Below, one piece after another: positions 7,986 through 15,645 of a stretch of DNA of 38,075 bases (positions are counted from its first letter, which is position 1; every line of letters begins with the position of its first letter). Source of the stretch: Actinomadura formosensis NBRC 14204 (GTDB taxonomy: Bacteria; Actinomycetota; Actinomycetes; Streptosporangiales; Streptosporangiaceae); contig NZ_BCQQ01000062.1 of NCBI RefSeq assembly GCF_001552155.1, forward strand, positions 1 through 38,075, written 5' to 3'. The notes beneath the pieces were generated by a model. The model searched no databases. It was not told the DNA's origin and saw only the letters and a program-made list of their open reading frames with translations. The translations under genes were made by a program, and so were the position numbers.

Positions 7986-8936
7986 TCACCCCGCACTCCA
8001 GTAGCGGTCCTGGGCGTGCACGAGGGCGGCGGCGCCGACGAGCCCGGCCTGCTGGCCGAGGGCGGCGGGGACGATGCGGGTGCGGCGCGCGAACTCCATC
8101 CGGGCGTGCGTGCGGAACGCCTCCTCCAGCGGGTCGAACAGCAGCGGGCCCGCCTGGGAGAGGCCGCCGCCGATCGCGGCGATCTCCAGATCGCACAGGT
8201 GCGTCGCCGACGCGATCGCGATGCCGATCGCGCGGCCGGCGCGGCGCAGCGCCGCACCGGCGACCGGATCGCCGCGGCGGGCGTCGGCGGCCAGTTCGAC
8301 ACCGGTCGCGCCGCGGGCGCCGGGCCGCCAGCCCTGTTCCCGCGCCCAGGCGACCAGCGCCGGGCCGCGCGCGATCGCCTCCAGGCAGCCGCGGCCGCCG
8401 CAGCCGCACGGCGGCCCGTCCGGCTCGACGACGATGTGCCCGATGTGCCCGGCGTTGCCGCTGGCGCCGTTGACCAGGTGCCCGCCGAGGATGAGTCCGC
8501 CGCCGACGCCCGTCGACACGACCATGCCGAGGACGTTGCCGTGCCCGCGTCCCGCACCGAGCCAGTGCTCCGCCACCGCCACGCAGATCGCGTCGTTGTG
8601 GATGCGGACGGGCAGGCCGGGGTGCCGGGCGCGGAGCCGCTCCCGCAGCGGGAAGCCCCGCCACGCCGGGATGTTCAGCGGGGACACCTCGGCGGCGGGC
8701 CATGTCATCGGCCCGCCGCAGCCCACCCCGACGCCCGCGAGCGGCGGGTCACCGGCGCCCGCGACGAGATCGCCGAGCAGCGCCTCCAGCGCCCGCCACA
8801 GCTCCTCACCGTCCACACCCGGCCGGTTCGGGGTCGGGACGCGGCCGGAGGCGGTGACGCACCCGCGGGGATCGACCAGTGCGGCGGCGAGCTTCGTCCC
8901 GCCGATGTCCACGGCGAGGACGGGGGACGCGCTCAA
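7986..8936 (-). CDS. ROK-family sugar kinase
   Basis: This 316-residue ROK protein has no N-terminal helix-turn-helix, so it is a kinase rather than a repressor. Visible sites are the N-terminal phosphate loop DIGGTK, the catalytic Asp D115 in RIHNDAIC, the second phosphate loop VSTGVGGGLILGG, and the ROK zinc motif CGCGGRGCLE with C177, C179 and C184. The motif before the zinc site reads GHIGH, where glucokinases commonly have GE-x-GH, so the sugar-contacting Glu is replaced by His164. Glucose, mannose or an amino sugar could be the substrate. The start is TTG at 8936, which overlaps the TGA of the upstream FIST gene as TTGA, with GGGGAC as ribosome binding site inside that gene. This implies translational coupling. 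Confidence 0.9.
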   Translation of the reverse strand: MSASPVLAVDIGGTKLAAALVDPRGCVTASGRVPTPNRPGVDGEELWRALEALLGDLVAGAGDPPLAGVGVGCGGPMTWPAAEVSPLNIPAWRGFPLRERLRARHPGLPVRIHNDAICVAVAEHWLGAGRGHGNVLGMVVSTGVGGGLILGGHLVNGASGNAGHIGHIVVEPDGPPCGCGGRGCLEAIARGPALVAWAREQGWRPGARGATGVELAADARRGDPVAGAALRRAGRAIGIAIASATHLCDLEIAAIGGGLSQAGPLLFDPLEEAFRTHARMEFARRTRIVPAALGQQAGLVGAAALVHAQDRYWSAG

Positions 8937-10111
8937 GAAGCGTCCCCGGCCCGGCCGAACGCGAGGATGGATGCGGTGTATCCGTGCACATGGTTGCGCC
9001 CGGCGACCGGGCCGATCTCGCCGGCGGCGAAGAACCCGCCCACCCCGGCCGGGCCGAACGCGCGGTCGAGGACCTTCGCGTCATGGTCGGAGTCGGGGAA
9101 CATCGCCTGCCCGCGCCCGTTGCAGGAGAACAGCAGCGCACCCTCGACCGGCACGAGATCGAACCGCTCCAGCAGCGCGGTGAGGTCCTCCTCGGCGGCG
9201 CCCGCGTCCCGGACCTGGAACCGGACGGTGCGGCCCACGTCCACCACGTCGCCGATCGCGATGGCGCCGCTGTCGGTGTCGGCGCCCACCACCCCGCGGA
9301 CGAGGAAGTCGCCGCGCTCGTGCTCGTGGGCGTACTCGTCCATCGCGACGCCGATCAGCAGGCCGCGGCCGGCGAGCTCCTGCTCCTCCTCCGGCAGCCC
9401 GAGGACGATCTGCTCCAGCTTCTCCAGCGCGGGGACGCCCGCCAGCTCGTAGAGGACGTTCTCCTCCGCCTTCGTCACCACCATGTCGGGCCCGATCGGG
9501 CGGGCACCCTGGCTGACCACCGTGGCGGCGGCGACGGGCCCGCCGATGACCACGCCGACCGCGCCGTCCCGGTAGATCTCGCCGCCGACGAACAGCCGCG
9601 CCTCGCCGCGCCCGCCCTCGGCGGCGCCACTGCCCTCGGCGAGCCCGCCGACCAGCGGCAGCCCCGGCAGTGCCTCGTCGGACCGTTCGACGAACGCGTC
9701 GATCGGGAAGGTGTACGGGTCGGCCAGCAGCACGCCGACGACGTCGTCGTCCTGCCCCTCCGGCATGCCGACCACGATGAGGCGGTCGTCGGCCTTGAGC
9801 GCCTCCAGCCGGAACGCGTCGAGTCGCGCGCCCGGCAGCACCGCCGCCCACGCGCTGACCGCGCCGCGCTCCTCCACCCCGCGGCCGGCGCCGATCACCC
9901 CGGACGCGCTGCAGCCGAGCAGCATCGTGGGCCCGGCCGCCTGCTCCGCGGCCAGCACCGCCGCCTCGATCTCGTCGGGGTCGTCCCCGGTGACGAACAC
10001 GCACACCAGATCGGGCGCCGCGCTGAGCGGGGCGAGCGCCTGCTCGACCGCCGACGTGGCGGCGCTGGACAGATCGGGTCCGAGGGCCAGGCCATCACCG
10101 AATCGCGCCAT
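8933..10111 (-). CDS. Stand-alone FIST-domain protein
   Basis: This 392-residue protein contains an N-terminal FIST domain (about 30-220, including LVCVFVTGDDPDEIE and LLGCSASGVIGAG) and a C-terminal FIST_C domain (about 240-375, including LLIGVAMDEY, FLVRGVVGAD and GALLFSCNGRG). FIST was defined as a ligand-sensing domain in signal-transduction proteins and may bind small molecules such as amino acids. Here no output domain (kinase, GGDEF, methyl-accepting) is fused. There is no signal peptide or membrane segment, so it is probably cytosolic. The start is the ATG at 10111 with GGAGG 8 bp upstream; an upstream GTG at 10138 is in frame. It is first in the FIST-ROK-ilvA operon and overlaps the ROK gene by 4 bp. 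Confidence 0.88.
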   Translation of the reverse strand: MARFGDGLALGPDLSSAATSAVEQALAPLSAAPDLVCVFVTGDDPDEIEAAVLAAEQAAGPTMLLGCSASGVIGAGRGVEERGAVSAWAAVLPGARLDAFRLEALKADDRLIVVGMPEGQDDDVVGVLLADPYTFPIDAFVERSDEALPGLPLVGGLAEGSGAAEGGRGEARLFVGGEIYRDGAVGVVIGGPVAAATVVSQGARPIGPDMVVTKAEENVLYELAGVPALEKLEQIVLGLPEEEQELAGRGLLIGVAMDEYAHEHERGDFLVRGVVGADTDSGAIAIGDVVDVGRTVRFQVRDAGAAEEDLTALLERFDLVPVEGALLFSCNGRGQAMFPDSDHDAKVLDRAFGPAGVGGFFAAGEIGPVAGRNHVHGYTASILAFGRAGDAS

Positions 10112-10190
10112 CGGCACCGCCTCCCTCACTGCGTTCACCGGCTGCGTTCACACTTCCAGTCTCCCCTGCGGTACGCCGTCCACCCAAACA

Positions 10191-10232
10191 CCGGCAAGAC
10201 GGGTCGAAAACCGGCAAAACTGGCAAGACGGG
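10191..10232. repeat. Triple CCGGCAARAC-like short repeats in a divergent promoter region
   Basis: Three similar units lie in the 194-bp region between the FIST gene and the AAA+ ATPase gene: CCGGCAAGACGGG at 10191-10203, CCGGCAAAAC at 10211-10220 sharing its last base with the next, and CTGGCAAGACGGG at 10220-10232. Tandem units in a divergent promoter region could be regulator sites. No regulator gene lies next to them. Confidence 0.35.
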
Positions 10233-10292
10233 CGAAATTCCGGGCGCACACGAATCCGCGGCCGGAGGGTGCGATTCGGCGCACCGGCGACG

Positions 10293-10298
10293 TAGTGT
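10293..10298 (+). promoter_or_regulatory. Candidate -10 for a leaderless ATPase mRNA
   Basis: TAGTGT ends 7 bp before the GTG start at 10306, and no Shine-Dalgarno sequence precedes that GTG. This spacing matches the leaderless pattern common in actinobacteria (TANNNT about 7 bp before the start codon). The -35 is poor. Confidence 0.35.
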
Positions 10299-10305
10299 CG
10301 ATCGC

Positions 10306-11727
10306 GTGCGTCCATCCACACCACGTGAATCCACTCTGGGCGAACTGCGCACCGCGGGTCACGTCCGGCTCTCCGTGAAGGCCGAGATCCGCCGGAACCT
10401 GCTCGCCCGGCTGAGATCCGGCGAGCCGCGCTTCCCCGGCATCCTCGGGTTCGACGACACCGTCCTGCCGCACCTGGAGCGCGCCCTGCTCGCCGGGCAC
10501 GACCTGGTGCTGCTGGGCGAACGCGGGCAGGGCAAGACGCGGCTGATCCGCACCCTCACCGGGCTGCTGGACGAGTGGACTCCGGTGGTCGCCGGCTGCG
10601 AGATCAACGACCACCCGTACGCGCCGGTGTGCGTGCGCTGCCGCCGGCTGGCCGCCGAGCTCGCCGACGACCTGCCGGTCGAATGGCGGCACCGCGACGA
10701 CCGGTACGGCGAAAAGCTCGCCACACCCGACACGAGCGTCGGCGACCTCATCGGCGACGTCGACCCGATCAAGGTGGCCGAGGGCCGCACGCTCGGCGAC
10801 CCGGAGACCGTGCACTTCGGGCTCGTCCCGCGCACCAACCGCGGCATCTTCTCCATCAACGAGCTGCCCGACCTCGCCGAGCGGATCCAGGTGGCGCTGC
10901 TGAACGTGCTGGAGGAGCGGGACGTGCAGATCCGCGGCTATGCGCTGCGGCTGCCGCTGGACGTGCTGCTCGTCGCGTCCGCCAACCCGGAGGACTACAC
11001 CAACCGCGGCCGGATCATCACCCCGCTGAAGGACCGGTTCGGCGCCGAGATCCGCACCCACTATCCCCTCGAACTGGACGCCGAGCTGGCGCTGATCAAG
11101 CAGGAGTCCGACTTCGCCGACCTCGCCGGGCTGCCCGCCGAAGTGCCCGAGCACCTGATCGAGGTGATCGGGCGGTTCACCCGGCTCGTCCGGGACTCGA
11201 CGGCGGTGGACGCGCGGTCCGGCGTGTCGGCGCGGTTCGCGCTCGCGGGCGCGGAGACCGTCGCGGCGGGCGCGGTGCGCCGCGCCGCGATCACCGGCGA
11301 GGAGCACGCGGTCGCGCGGGTCTGCGACCTGCCCGCGATCGTGCCGTCGCTGATGGGCAAGGTGGAGTTCGAGGTCAGCGAAGAGGGCCGCGAGCAGGAG
11401 GTGCTGGAGCATCTGCTGCGCCGCGCGACCGCCGAAACCTACCGGCGGACGCTGGGCCCCGTCGACCTGTCCGGGCTGCTCGACAAGTTCGACTCCGGCG
11501 AGCGCGTCGAGTCGGGCGAGCTGGTCTCGGCGACCGAGCTGCTGCGCCGCGTCGGCCGGGTCCCCGGCCTCGCCAAGATCATGGAACGGCTCGGCCTGAG
11601 CGGGGAGTCCCCCGGGCAGGCCGCGGCCGCGCTGGAGTTCGCCCTGGAGGGGCTGTTCCTCACCCGGCGGCTCTCCAAGGACGTCGCCGAGGGACGCTCC
11701 GACGGGACGGCCACCTACCGGACCTGA
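10306..11727 (+). CDS. AAA+ ATPase of the MoxR / Mg-chelatase subunit I type
   Basis: This 473-residue AAA+ ATPase resembles ChlI/BchI and MoxR proteins. Walker A is GERGQGKT (71-78). Walker B and its surroundings are GIFSINELPDL. A sensor-type Asn follows in LLVASANPEDYTNRGRIITPLKDRF, including the arginine-finger region. A Cys-rich insertion soon after Walker A (CEINDHPYAPVCVRCRRL) could bind metal. No chlorophyll or cobalamin genes are nearby, so a metal chelatase role is unlikely. MoxR-type ATPases usually act with VWA proteins as chaperones or metal-insertion machines. The partner is the next gene, 37 bp downstream. As I recall, M. tuberculosis Rv0958-Rv0959 has the same order. The only start near the 5' end is GTG 10306, without a ribosome binding site. 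Confidence 0.88.
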   Translation: MRPSTPRESTLGELRTAGHVRLSVKAEIRRNLLARLRSGEPRFPGILGFDDTVLPHLERALLAGHDLVLLGERGQGKTRLIRTLTGLLDEWTPVVAGCEINDHPYAPVCVRCRRLAAELADDLPVEWRHRDDRYGEKLATPDTSVGDLIGDVDPIKVAEGRTLGDPETVHFGLVPRTNRGIFSINELPDLAERIQVALLNVLEERDVQIRGYALRLPLDVLLVASANPEDYTNRGRIITPLKDRFGAEIRTHYPLELDAELALIKQESDFADLAGLPAEVPEHLIEVIGRFTRLVRDSTAVDARSGVSARFALAGAETVAAGAVRRAAITGEEHAVARVCDLPAIVPSLMGKVEFEVSEEGREQEVLEHLLRRATAETYRRTLGPVDLSGLLDKFDSGERVESGELVSATELLRRVGRVPGLAKIMERLGLSGESPGQAAAALEFALEGLFLTRRLSKDVAEGRSDGTATYRT

Positions 11728-11764
11728 TGCCCGGACGCGCGGTCTCCACGCGCAAGGAGGTTCG

Positions 11765-13822
11765 ATGAGCCGATATCGCTACGGGGCCTACGAGGACGGG
11801 CCCGACCCGCTCGCCCCGCCCTATGACGTCCGCGACGCCCTGGACGCGGTGGGCGACGCGGTGCTGGACGGCACCCGCCCGGACGACGCGCTGCGCGAGC
11901 TGCTGCGCCGCGGCCTGCCGGGCGCGCAGGGCCACCGCGGGCTCGACGACATGCTCCGCCAGGTGCGCGAGCGGCGCCGCGCGGTGCGCGACCGGGGCCG
12001 GCTGGACGGCACGCTGGAGCGGGCCCGCGCGCTGCTGGACACCGCGATCGGGCAGGAACGGGCCGAGCTGTTCCCCGATCCGGGCGATGACGCGCGGCTG
12101 CGCGAGGCGGAGCTGGACACGCTGCCGTCCGACACCTCCCAGGCGATCCGCCGGCTGTCGGACTACGACTGGCGTTCCGGCGCGGCCCGCCGCACCTTCG
12201 AGCAGCTGAAGGACCTGCTGCGCGGCGAAGTGCTGGACGCGCAGTTCCAGGGCATGAAGCAGGCCCTGGAGAACCAGGACCCGGCCGCCATGCGGCGGGT
12301 CAAGGACATGATGGCCGCGCTCAACGAGATGCTGGAACGCGACGCACGCGGCGAGCACACCCAGGACGACTTCGACCGGTTCATGGACCAGTACGGGGAC
12401 ATGTTCCCCGACGATCCGCAGGACCTGGAGGAACTGGTCGACTCCCTCGCCCGCCGCGCCGCCGCGATGGACCGGCTGCTCGCCTCGCTCAGCCCGGAGC
12501 AGCGCGCCGAGCTGGCCGGGCTGATGGAGCAGGCCATGCAGGACGCGGGCCTCGCCATGGAGATGACCCGGCTCGGGGACGCGCTGCGTGCCCGCCGTCC
12601 CGACCTCGGCTGGGGCCGGCCCGAGCAGATGACCGGCGACGACCCGCTCGGCATGGGCGACGCCACGACCGCGCTCGCGGAACTGGCCGACCTGAGCGAA
12701 CTGGAGGCGGCGCTCGGCCAGGACTATCCGGGTGCGCGGCTCGACGACATCGACGAGGACGCCGTCCGGCGGGCGCTCGGCCGGCAGGCCGTCGACGACC
12801 TGGAGGCGCTGCGCCGCGTCGAGAAGGAACTGGAACGCCAGGGCTACCTGCGGCGCAACCGCGGCAAGCTGGAGCTGACCCCGAAGGCGGTGCGGCGGCT
12901 CGGCGAGACCGCGCTGCGCCGGGTGTTCTCCCAGCTCACCTCCGGCCGGCAGGGCGACCACGACCAGCGGGACGCGGGCCAGGCCGGGGAGCTGACCGGG
13001 GCGAGCCGGGAGTGGCGGTTCGGGGACGAGCAGCCGCTCGACGTCGTCCGGACGGTGAGCAACGCGATCCGCCGCGGCGCGATGGAAGGCGGCGCGGGGC
13101 TCGTGCCCCGTCCGGCGGCGGCGCAGGCCGCCGAGCCGGGCACGGCCGACGTCACCGAGATCACCGGCGTGCCGCGGCCCGCCGGGGTGCCGTCCGGCGG
13201 GGTGAAGCTGGGCGTGGACGACTTCGAGGTGCACGAGACCGAGCGGCGCACCGGCGCGGCCGTCTGCCTGCTGGTCGACCTGTCGTACTCGATGGTGCTG
13301 CGCGGAACGTGGGCCGTCGCCAAGCAGACCACCCTCGCCCTGCACACGCTCGTGACCAGCAAGTTCCCGCAGGACGCGATCCAGATCATCGGGTTCTCCA
13401 ACTACGCGCGGGTGCTGCACCCCGAGGAGATGGCCGGTCTCGACTGGGACATGGTGCAGGGCACCAACCTGCACCACGCGCTGATGATCGCGGGACGGCA
13501 TCTGGACCGGCACCCCGACTTCGAGCCGATCGTCCTGGTCGTCACCGACGGGGAGCCGACCGCGCACCTGCGCCCGGACGGCCGCTCGCTGTTCGACTAC
13601 CCGCCGTCCACCGACACGCTCGTGCTCACCCTCGCCGAGGTCGACAAGATGACGCGGCGCGGCGCCTGCATGAACTTCTTCATGCTCGCCGAGGACCGGC
13701 GGCTCGTGTCGTTCGTGGAGGAGGTCGCGCGGCGCAACGGCGGCCGGGTGTTCGCGCCCGACGCCGAACGGCTCGGCGAGTACGTGGTGAGCGACTATCT
13801 GCGGGTGCGCCGCGGCCGCTGA
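11765..13822 (+). CDS. VWA-domain protein paired with the AAA+ ATPase
   Basis: The product has 685 residues. Residues 1 to about 440 are mostly charged helices with Met/Gln/Asp-rich stretches (MDQYGDMFPDDPQDLEELVD, LMEQAMQDAGLAMEM) that look like coiled or helical-bundle regions. Residues from about 498 form a von Willebrand A domain with an intact MIDAS: D505-x-S507-x-S509 (DLSYS), T567 (GTNLHH) and D595 (VVTDGEP). It should therefore bind Mg2+ or another divalent ion. There is no signal peptide or membrane segment, so it is cytosolic. AAGGAGG lies 7 bp before the ATG. Being downstream of the MoxR-type ATPase indicates an ATPase/VWA complex as in the BchI-BchD pair; the client protein is unknown. 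Confidence 0.88.
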   Translation: MSRYRYGAYEDGPDPLAPPYDVRDALDAVGDAVLDGTRPDDALRELLRRGLPGAQGHRGLDDMLRQVRERRRAVRDRGRLDGTLERARALLDTAIGQERAELFPDPGDDARLREAELDTLPSDTSQAIRRLSDYDWRSGAARRTFEQLKDLLRGEVLDAQFQGMKQALENQDPAAMRRVKDMMAALNEMLERDARGEHTQDDFDRFMDQYGDMFPDDPQDLEELVDSLARRAAAMDRLLASLSPEQRAELAGLMEQAMQDAGLAMEMTRLGDALRARRPDLGWGRPEQMTGDDPLGMGDATTALAELADLSELEAALGQDYPGARLDDIDEDAVRRALGRQAVDDLEALRRVEKELERQGYLRRNRGKLELTPKAVRRLGETALRRVFSQLTSGRQGDHDQRDAGQAGELTGASREWRFGDEQPLDVVRTVSNAIRRGAMEGGAGLVPRPAAAQAAEPGTADVTEITGVPRPAGVPSGGVKLGVDDFEVHETERRTGAAVCLLVDLSYSMVLRGTWAVAKQTTLALHTLVTSKFPQDAIQIIGFSNYARVLHPEEMAGLDWDMVQGTNLHHALMIAGRHLDRHPDFEPIVLVVTDGEPTAHLRPDGRSLFDYPPSTDTLVLTLAEVDKMTRRGACMNFFMLAEDRRLVSFVEEVARRNGGRVFAPDAERLGEYVVSDYLRVRRGR

Positions 13823-13843
13823 GCATCCAGCGCCGGAGGCGGC

Positions 13844-13849
13844 TAGGGT
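13844..13849 (+). promoter_or_regulatory. Candidate -10, leaderless start
   Basis: TAGGGT lies 6 bp before the ATG of the next gene, in a 33-bp gap with no strong Shine-Dalgarno sequence. It fits a leaderless actinobacterial promoter, so that gene may be transcribed independently as well as by readthrough from the ATPase-VWA pair. Confidence 0.45.
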
Positions 13850-13855
13850 CGGGGC

Positions 13856-14389
13856 ATGTCGACTTCCGACCGCCTGCTGCTGTTCCTGCACATCGGGTTC
13901 GCGATCTTCACGCTGGGGCCACTGACGGCCGCGACCATGTCCGCCCCCCGCTACATCCGCAACCGCAACGTCACGGTCGTGCGGTACCTGCACCGGACCA
14001 CCCAGATCTACGGCCTCGCCACGCTCGGGATCTTCCTGTTCGGGCTGGCACTGGCCAAGGGCGATCTGGCGGAGATATGGCTGACGGTGTCGATGACGCT
14101 GTTCGTCGTCGCGCTGGCGCTGCTGCTGATCATCGAGCGCGACCAGCGCAAGGCCGCGCATCTGCTGGAGGTCGCGGCGGCCGAGGAGGGACGCGCGGCG
14201 GTCCCGGCCCGTCCCGCCGCCGCGCGGACGGCCGAGGGCGCGGAGAAGACCGAGACCGCACAGGCCCCGCCCGCCCCCGCCTCCGGCGCGGAGATCGCGC
14301 AGGTGGAACGCGGGCGGCTGGCGGCGATGTCCGGTGTCGTCTCGCTGATCTGGCTGACGATCCTCGTCCTGATGGTCTGGAACGGCTGA
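13856..14389 (+). CDS. DUF2269-like four-helix membrane protein
   Basis: This 177-residue membrane protein has a first segment at about 7-28 (LLLFLHIGFAIFTLGPL), a second near 47-68 (TTQIYGLATLGIFLFGLAL), a third near 72-93 (IWLTVSMTLFVVALALLLII) and a last near 155-174 (GVVSLIWLTILVLMVW). An Ala/Glu/Pro-rich cytosolic loop lies between segments three and four. The N-terminal HIGFAIFTLGPL and the early SAPRYIRNRNV segment resemble DUF2269-type integral membrane proteins; this assignment is tentative. It follows the VWA gene by 33 bp in the same direction, but the TAGGGT box suggests its own promoter. The function is unknown. Confidence 0.75.
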   Translation: MSTSDRLLLFLHIGFAIFTLGPLTAATMSAPRYIRNRNVTVVRYLHRTTQIYGLATLGIFLFGLALAKGDLAEIWLTVSMTLFVVALALLLIIERDQRKAAHLLEVAAAEEGRAAVPARPAAARTAEGAEKTETAQAPPAPASGAEIAQVERGRLAAMSGVVSLIWLTILVLMVWNG

Positions 14390-14394
14390 GCCTC

Positions 14395-14415
14395 GCCCCG
14401 CCCGTGGGCCGGGGC
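14395..14415. terminator. Hairpin between convergent genes
   Basis: GCCCCG-CCC and GGG-C-CGGGGC form a stem with one bulged base and a minimal loop between two convergent stop codons, touching the stop of the hydrolase gene. It has no U-tract. It could serve both transcripts. Confidence 0.45.
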
Positions 14416-15566
14416 TACTCGCCCGGCTTCAGGTGGCCCTTGAGCCAGCCGACGATCGTCGGGTAGGTCTGCTCGTCGCTCAGCATGTCCGTCGCGTGCA
14501 TGTGCCCCTCGACCGTCTTCACGGTCGCCTGGACGCCCGCGGCGCGCAGCGCGGCCGCCAGCCCGGTGCTCTGCGTGACCGGGACGAAGTCGCCGGTCGC
14601 GTGCATGAGCAGCATCGGCGCGTCGCCGGGCGAGACGTGCGTGACGGTGCTGGCGTCGTCCAGCAGGGGCAGGCAGACCTCGCCCGTCACGGTGCCGGGT
14701 TCGGGCTCGGCACCGGTCTCGGGATCGGGCTCGGCGCCGACCGTGACGCCGGGTTCGCAGTTCATCAGGTCGACCACGGCCCGCCGCAGCTTGCGCTGTC
14801 CGGGCGTGGCGCCGGGCTTCGCGCCGTCCTGGTAGGCGAGGTACGGGTTGTTCGGCGGCGACAGCGCGACCACGCCGCGCACCTGCCGGGTGCCCGTGCC
14901 GAGCGTGCCGAGCTGGGTCGCGAGCTGGCCGCCGGCCGACGACCCGACGACGGCGACGCGCGCCGGGTCGGCGTTCCACACCCGGGCGTACTTCTTGATG
15001 AAGGCGAGCGCGGCCAGGGAGTCGTCCCGCTGCGCGGGCCAGTGCGCCTTGGGTGAGAGCCGGTAGTTCGCCGACAGGACGACGAAGCCCTCCTCGGTCA
15101 GCCGCCGCGCGAAGTACTTCCAGCCGCCGCCCTTGTCGCCCTGCAGCCAGTAGCCGCCGTGCAGGATCAGCACCACGGGGCGCGGCCCGGCCTGCCGCGC
15201 GTCCTGCCGCCAGTAGGCGTCGATCTTCTGCGCGGCGTCCTTGCCGTAGGCGTAGGTGCGGAACTTCGGCAGCCGCGGGGTGACCATGACGGCCCGCGCC
15301 GTGGCGGTGCCGTCCGGCTCACCGTCCGCGCCCGGCCGCCCGTTCCCGGGCAGGGTCGTGGCGGACGCCGACGGCGACTGCGAGCCGGAGTCGCCGGTCT
15401 GCGGCTCGCCGGAGGGAGCCGCCGTCCCGGGCTCCCCGGCCGGCGGCGCGGACGGGCCGGACGACGCCCCCGGCACCGGGGGGGCCGCGTGGGCGCCCAC
15501 GGGAACCGCCACGGCGGCCAGACATGTCGCGGCGAACGCCGCCCCACAGACCAGTACCTTGCGCAC
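14415..15566 (-). CDS. Secreted alpha/beta hydrolase (esterase/lipase-like)
   Basis: This 383-residue exported serine hydrolase has a signal peptide at residues 1 to about 27 (ending GAHA-AP). A disordered Pro/Ser/Gly-rich linker runs to about residue 90, then the alpha/beta hydrolase domain. The oxyanion motif is HGGYW (136-140). The nucleophile is S210 in GSSAGG. The acid is probably D326 (ATGDFVPV) and the base H355 or H357 (EGHMHATD). HGGYW with GxSxG resembles the hormone-sensitive-lipase/carboxylesterase and BD-FAE-like groups. A short insertion with repeated GAEP units lies near 277-291, just after a Cys (270) that may pair with Cys298. The GTG start at 15566 has an excellent AAAGGAGG 7 bp upstream. 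The substrate is unknown. Confidence 0.88.
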   Translation of the reverse strand: MRKVLVCGAAFAATCLAAVAVPVGAHAAPPVPGASSGPSAPPAGEPGTAAPSGEPQTGDSGSQSPSASATTLPGNGRPGADGEPDGTATARAVMVTPRLPKFRTYAYGKDAAQKIDAYWRQDARQAGPRPVVLILHGGYWLQGDKGGGWKYFARRLTEEGFVVLSANYRLSPKAHWPAQRDDSLAALAFIKKYARVWNADPARVAVVGSSAGGQLATQLGTLGTGTRQVRGVVALSPPNNPYLAYQDGAKPGATPGQRKLRRAVVDLMNCEPGVTVGAEPDPETGAEPEPGTVTGEVCLPLLDDASTVTHVSPGDAPMLLMHATGDFVPVTQSTGLAAALRAAGVQATVKTVEGHMHATDMLSDEQTYPTIVGWLKGHLKPGE

Positions 15567-15598
15567 CCGGGCCCCTCCTTTACGAACCTGGCGCGCCG

Positions 15599-15604
15599 AG
15601 TATA
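15599..15604 (-). promoter_or_regulatory. Candidate -10 for the secreted hydrolase
   Basis: On the minus strand TATACT lies 32 bp upstream of the hydrolase start, in an AT-rich patch (15600-15620). There is no clear -35. It is the best promoter candidate in the 79-bp gap after metB, but readthrough from metB cannot be excluded. Confidence 0.35.
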
Positions 15605-15645
15605 GATGTTTTGATCAAGTCCGGTGGGGAATGGTCAGCTGATTT

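Noticed and set aside
10306..13822. A magnesium chelatase for chlorophyll or cobaltochelatase for cobalamin
   Set aside because: No large BchH/CobN subunit and no tetrapyrrole genes are in the window. The pair fits a general MoxR-VWA machine better.
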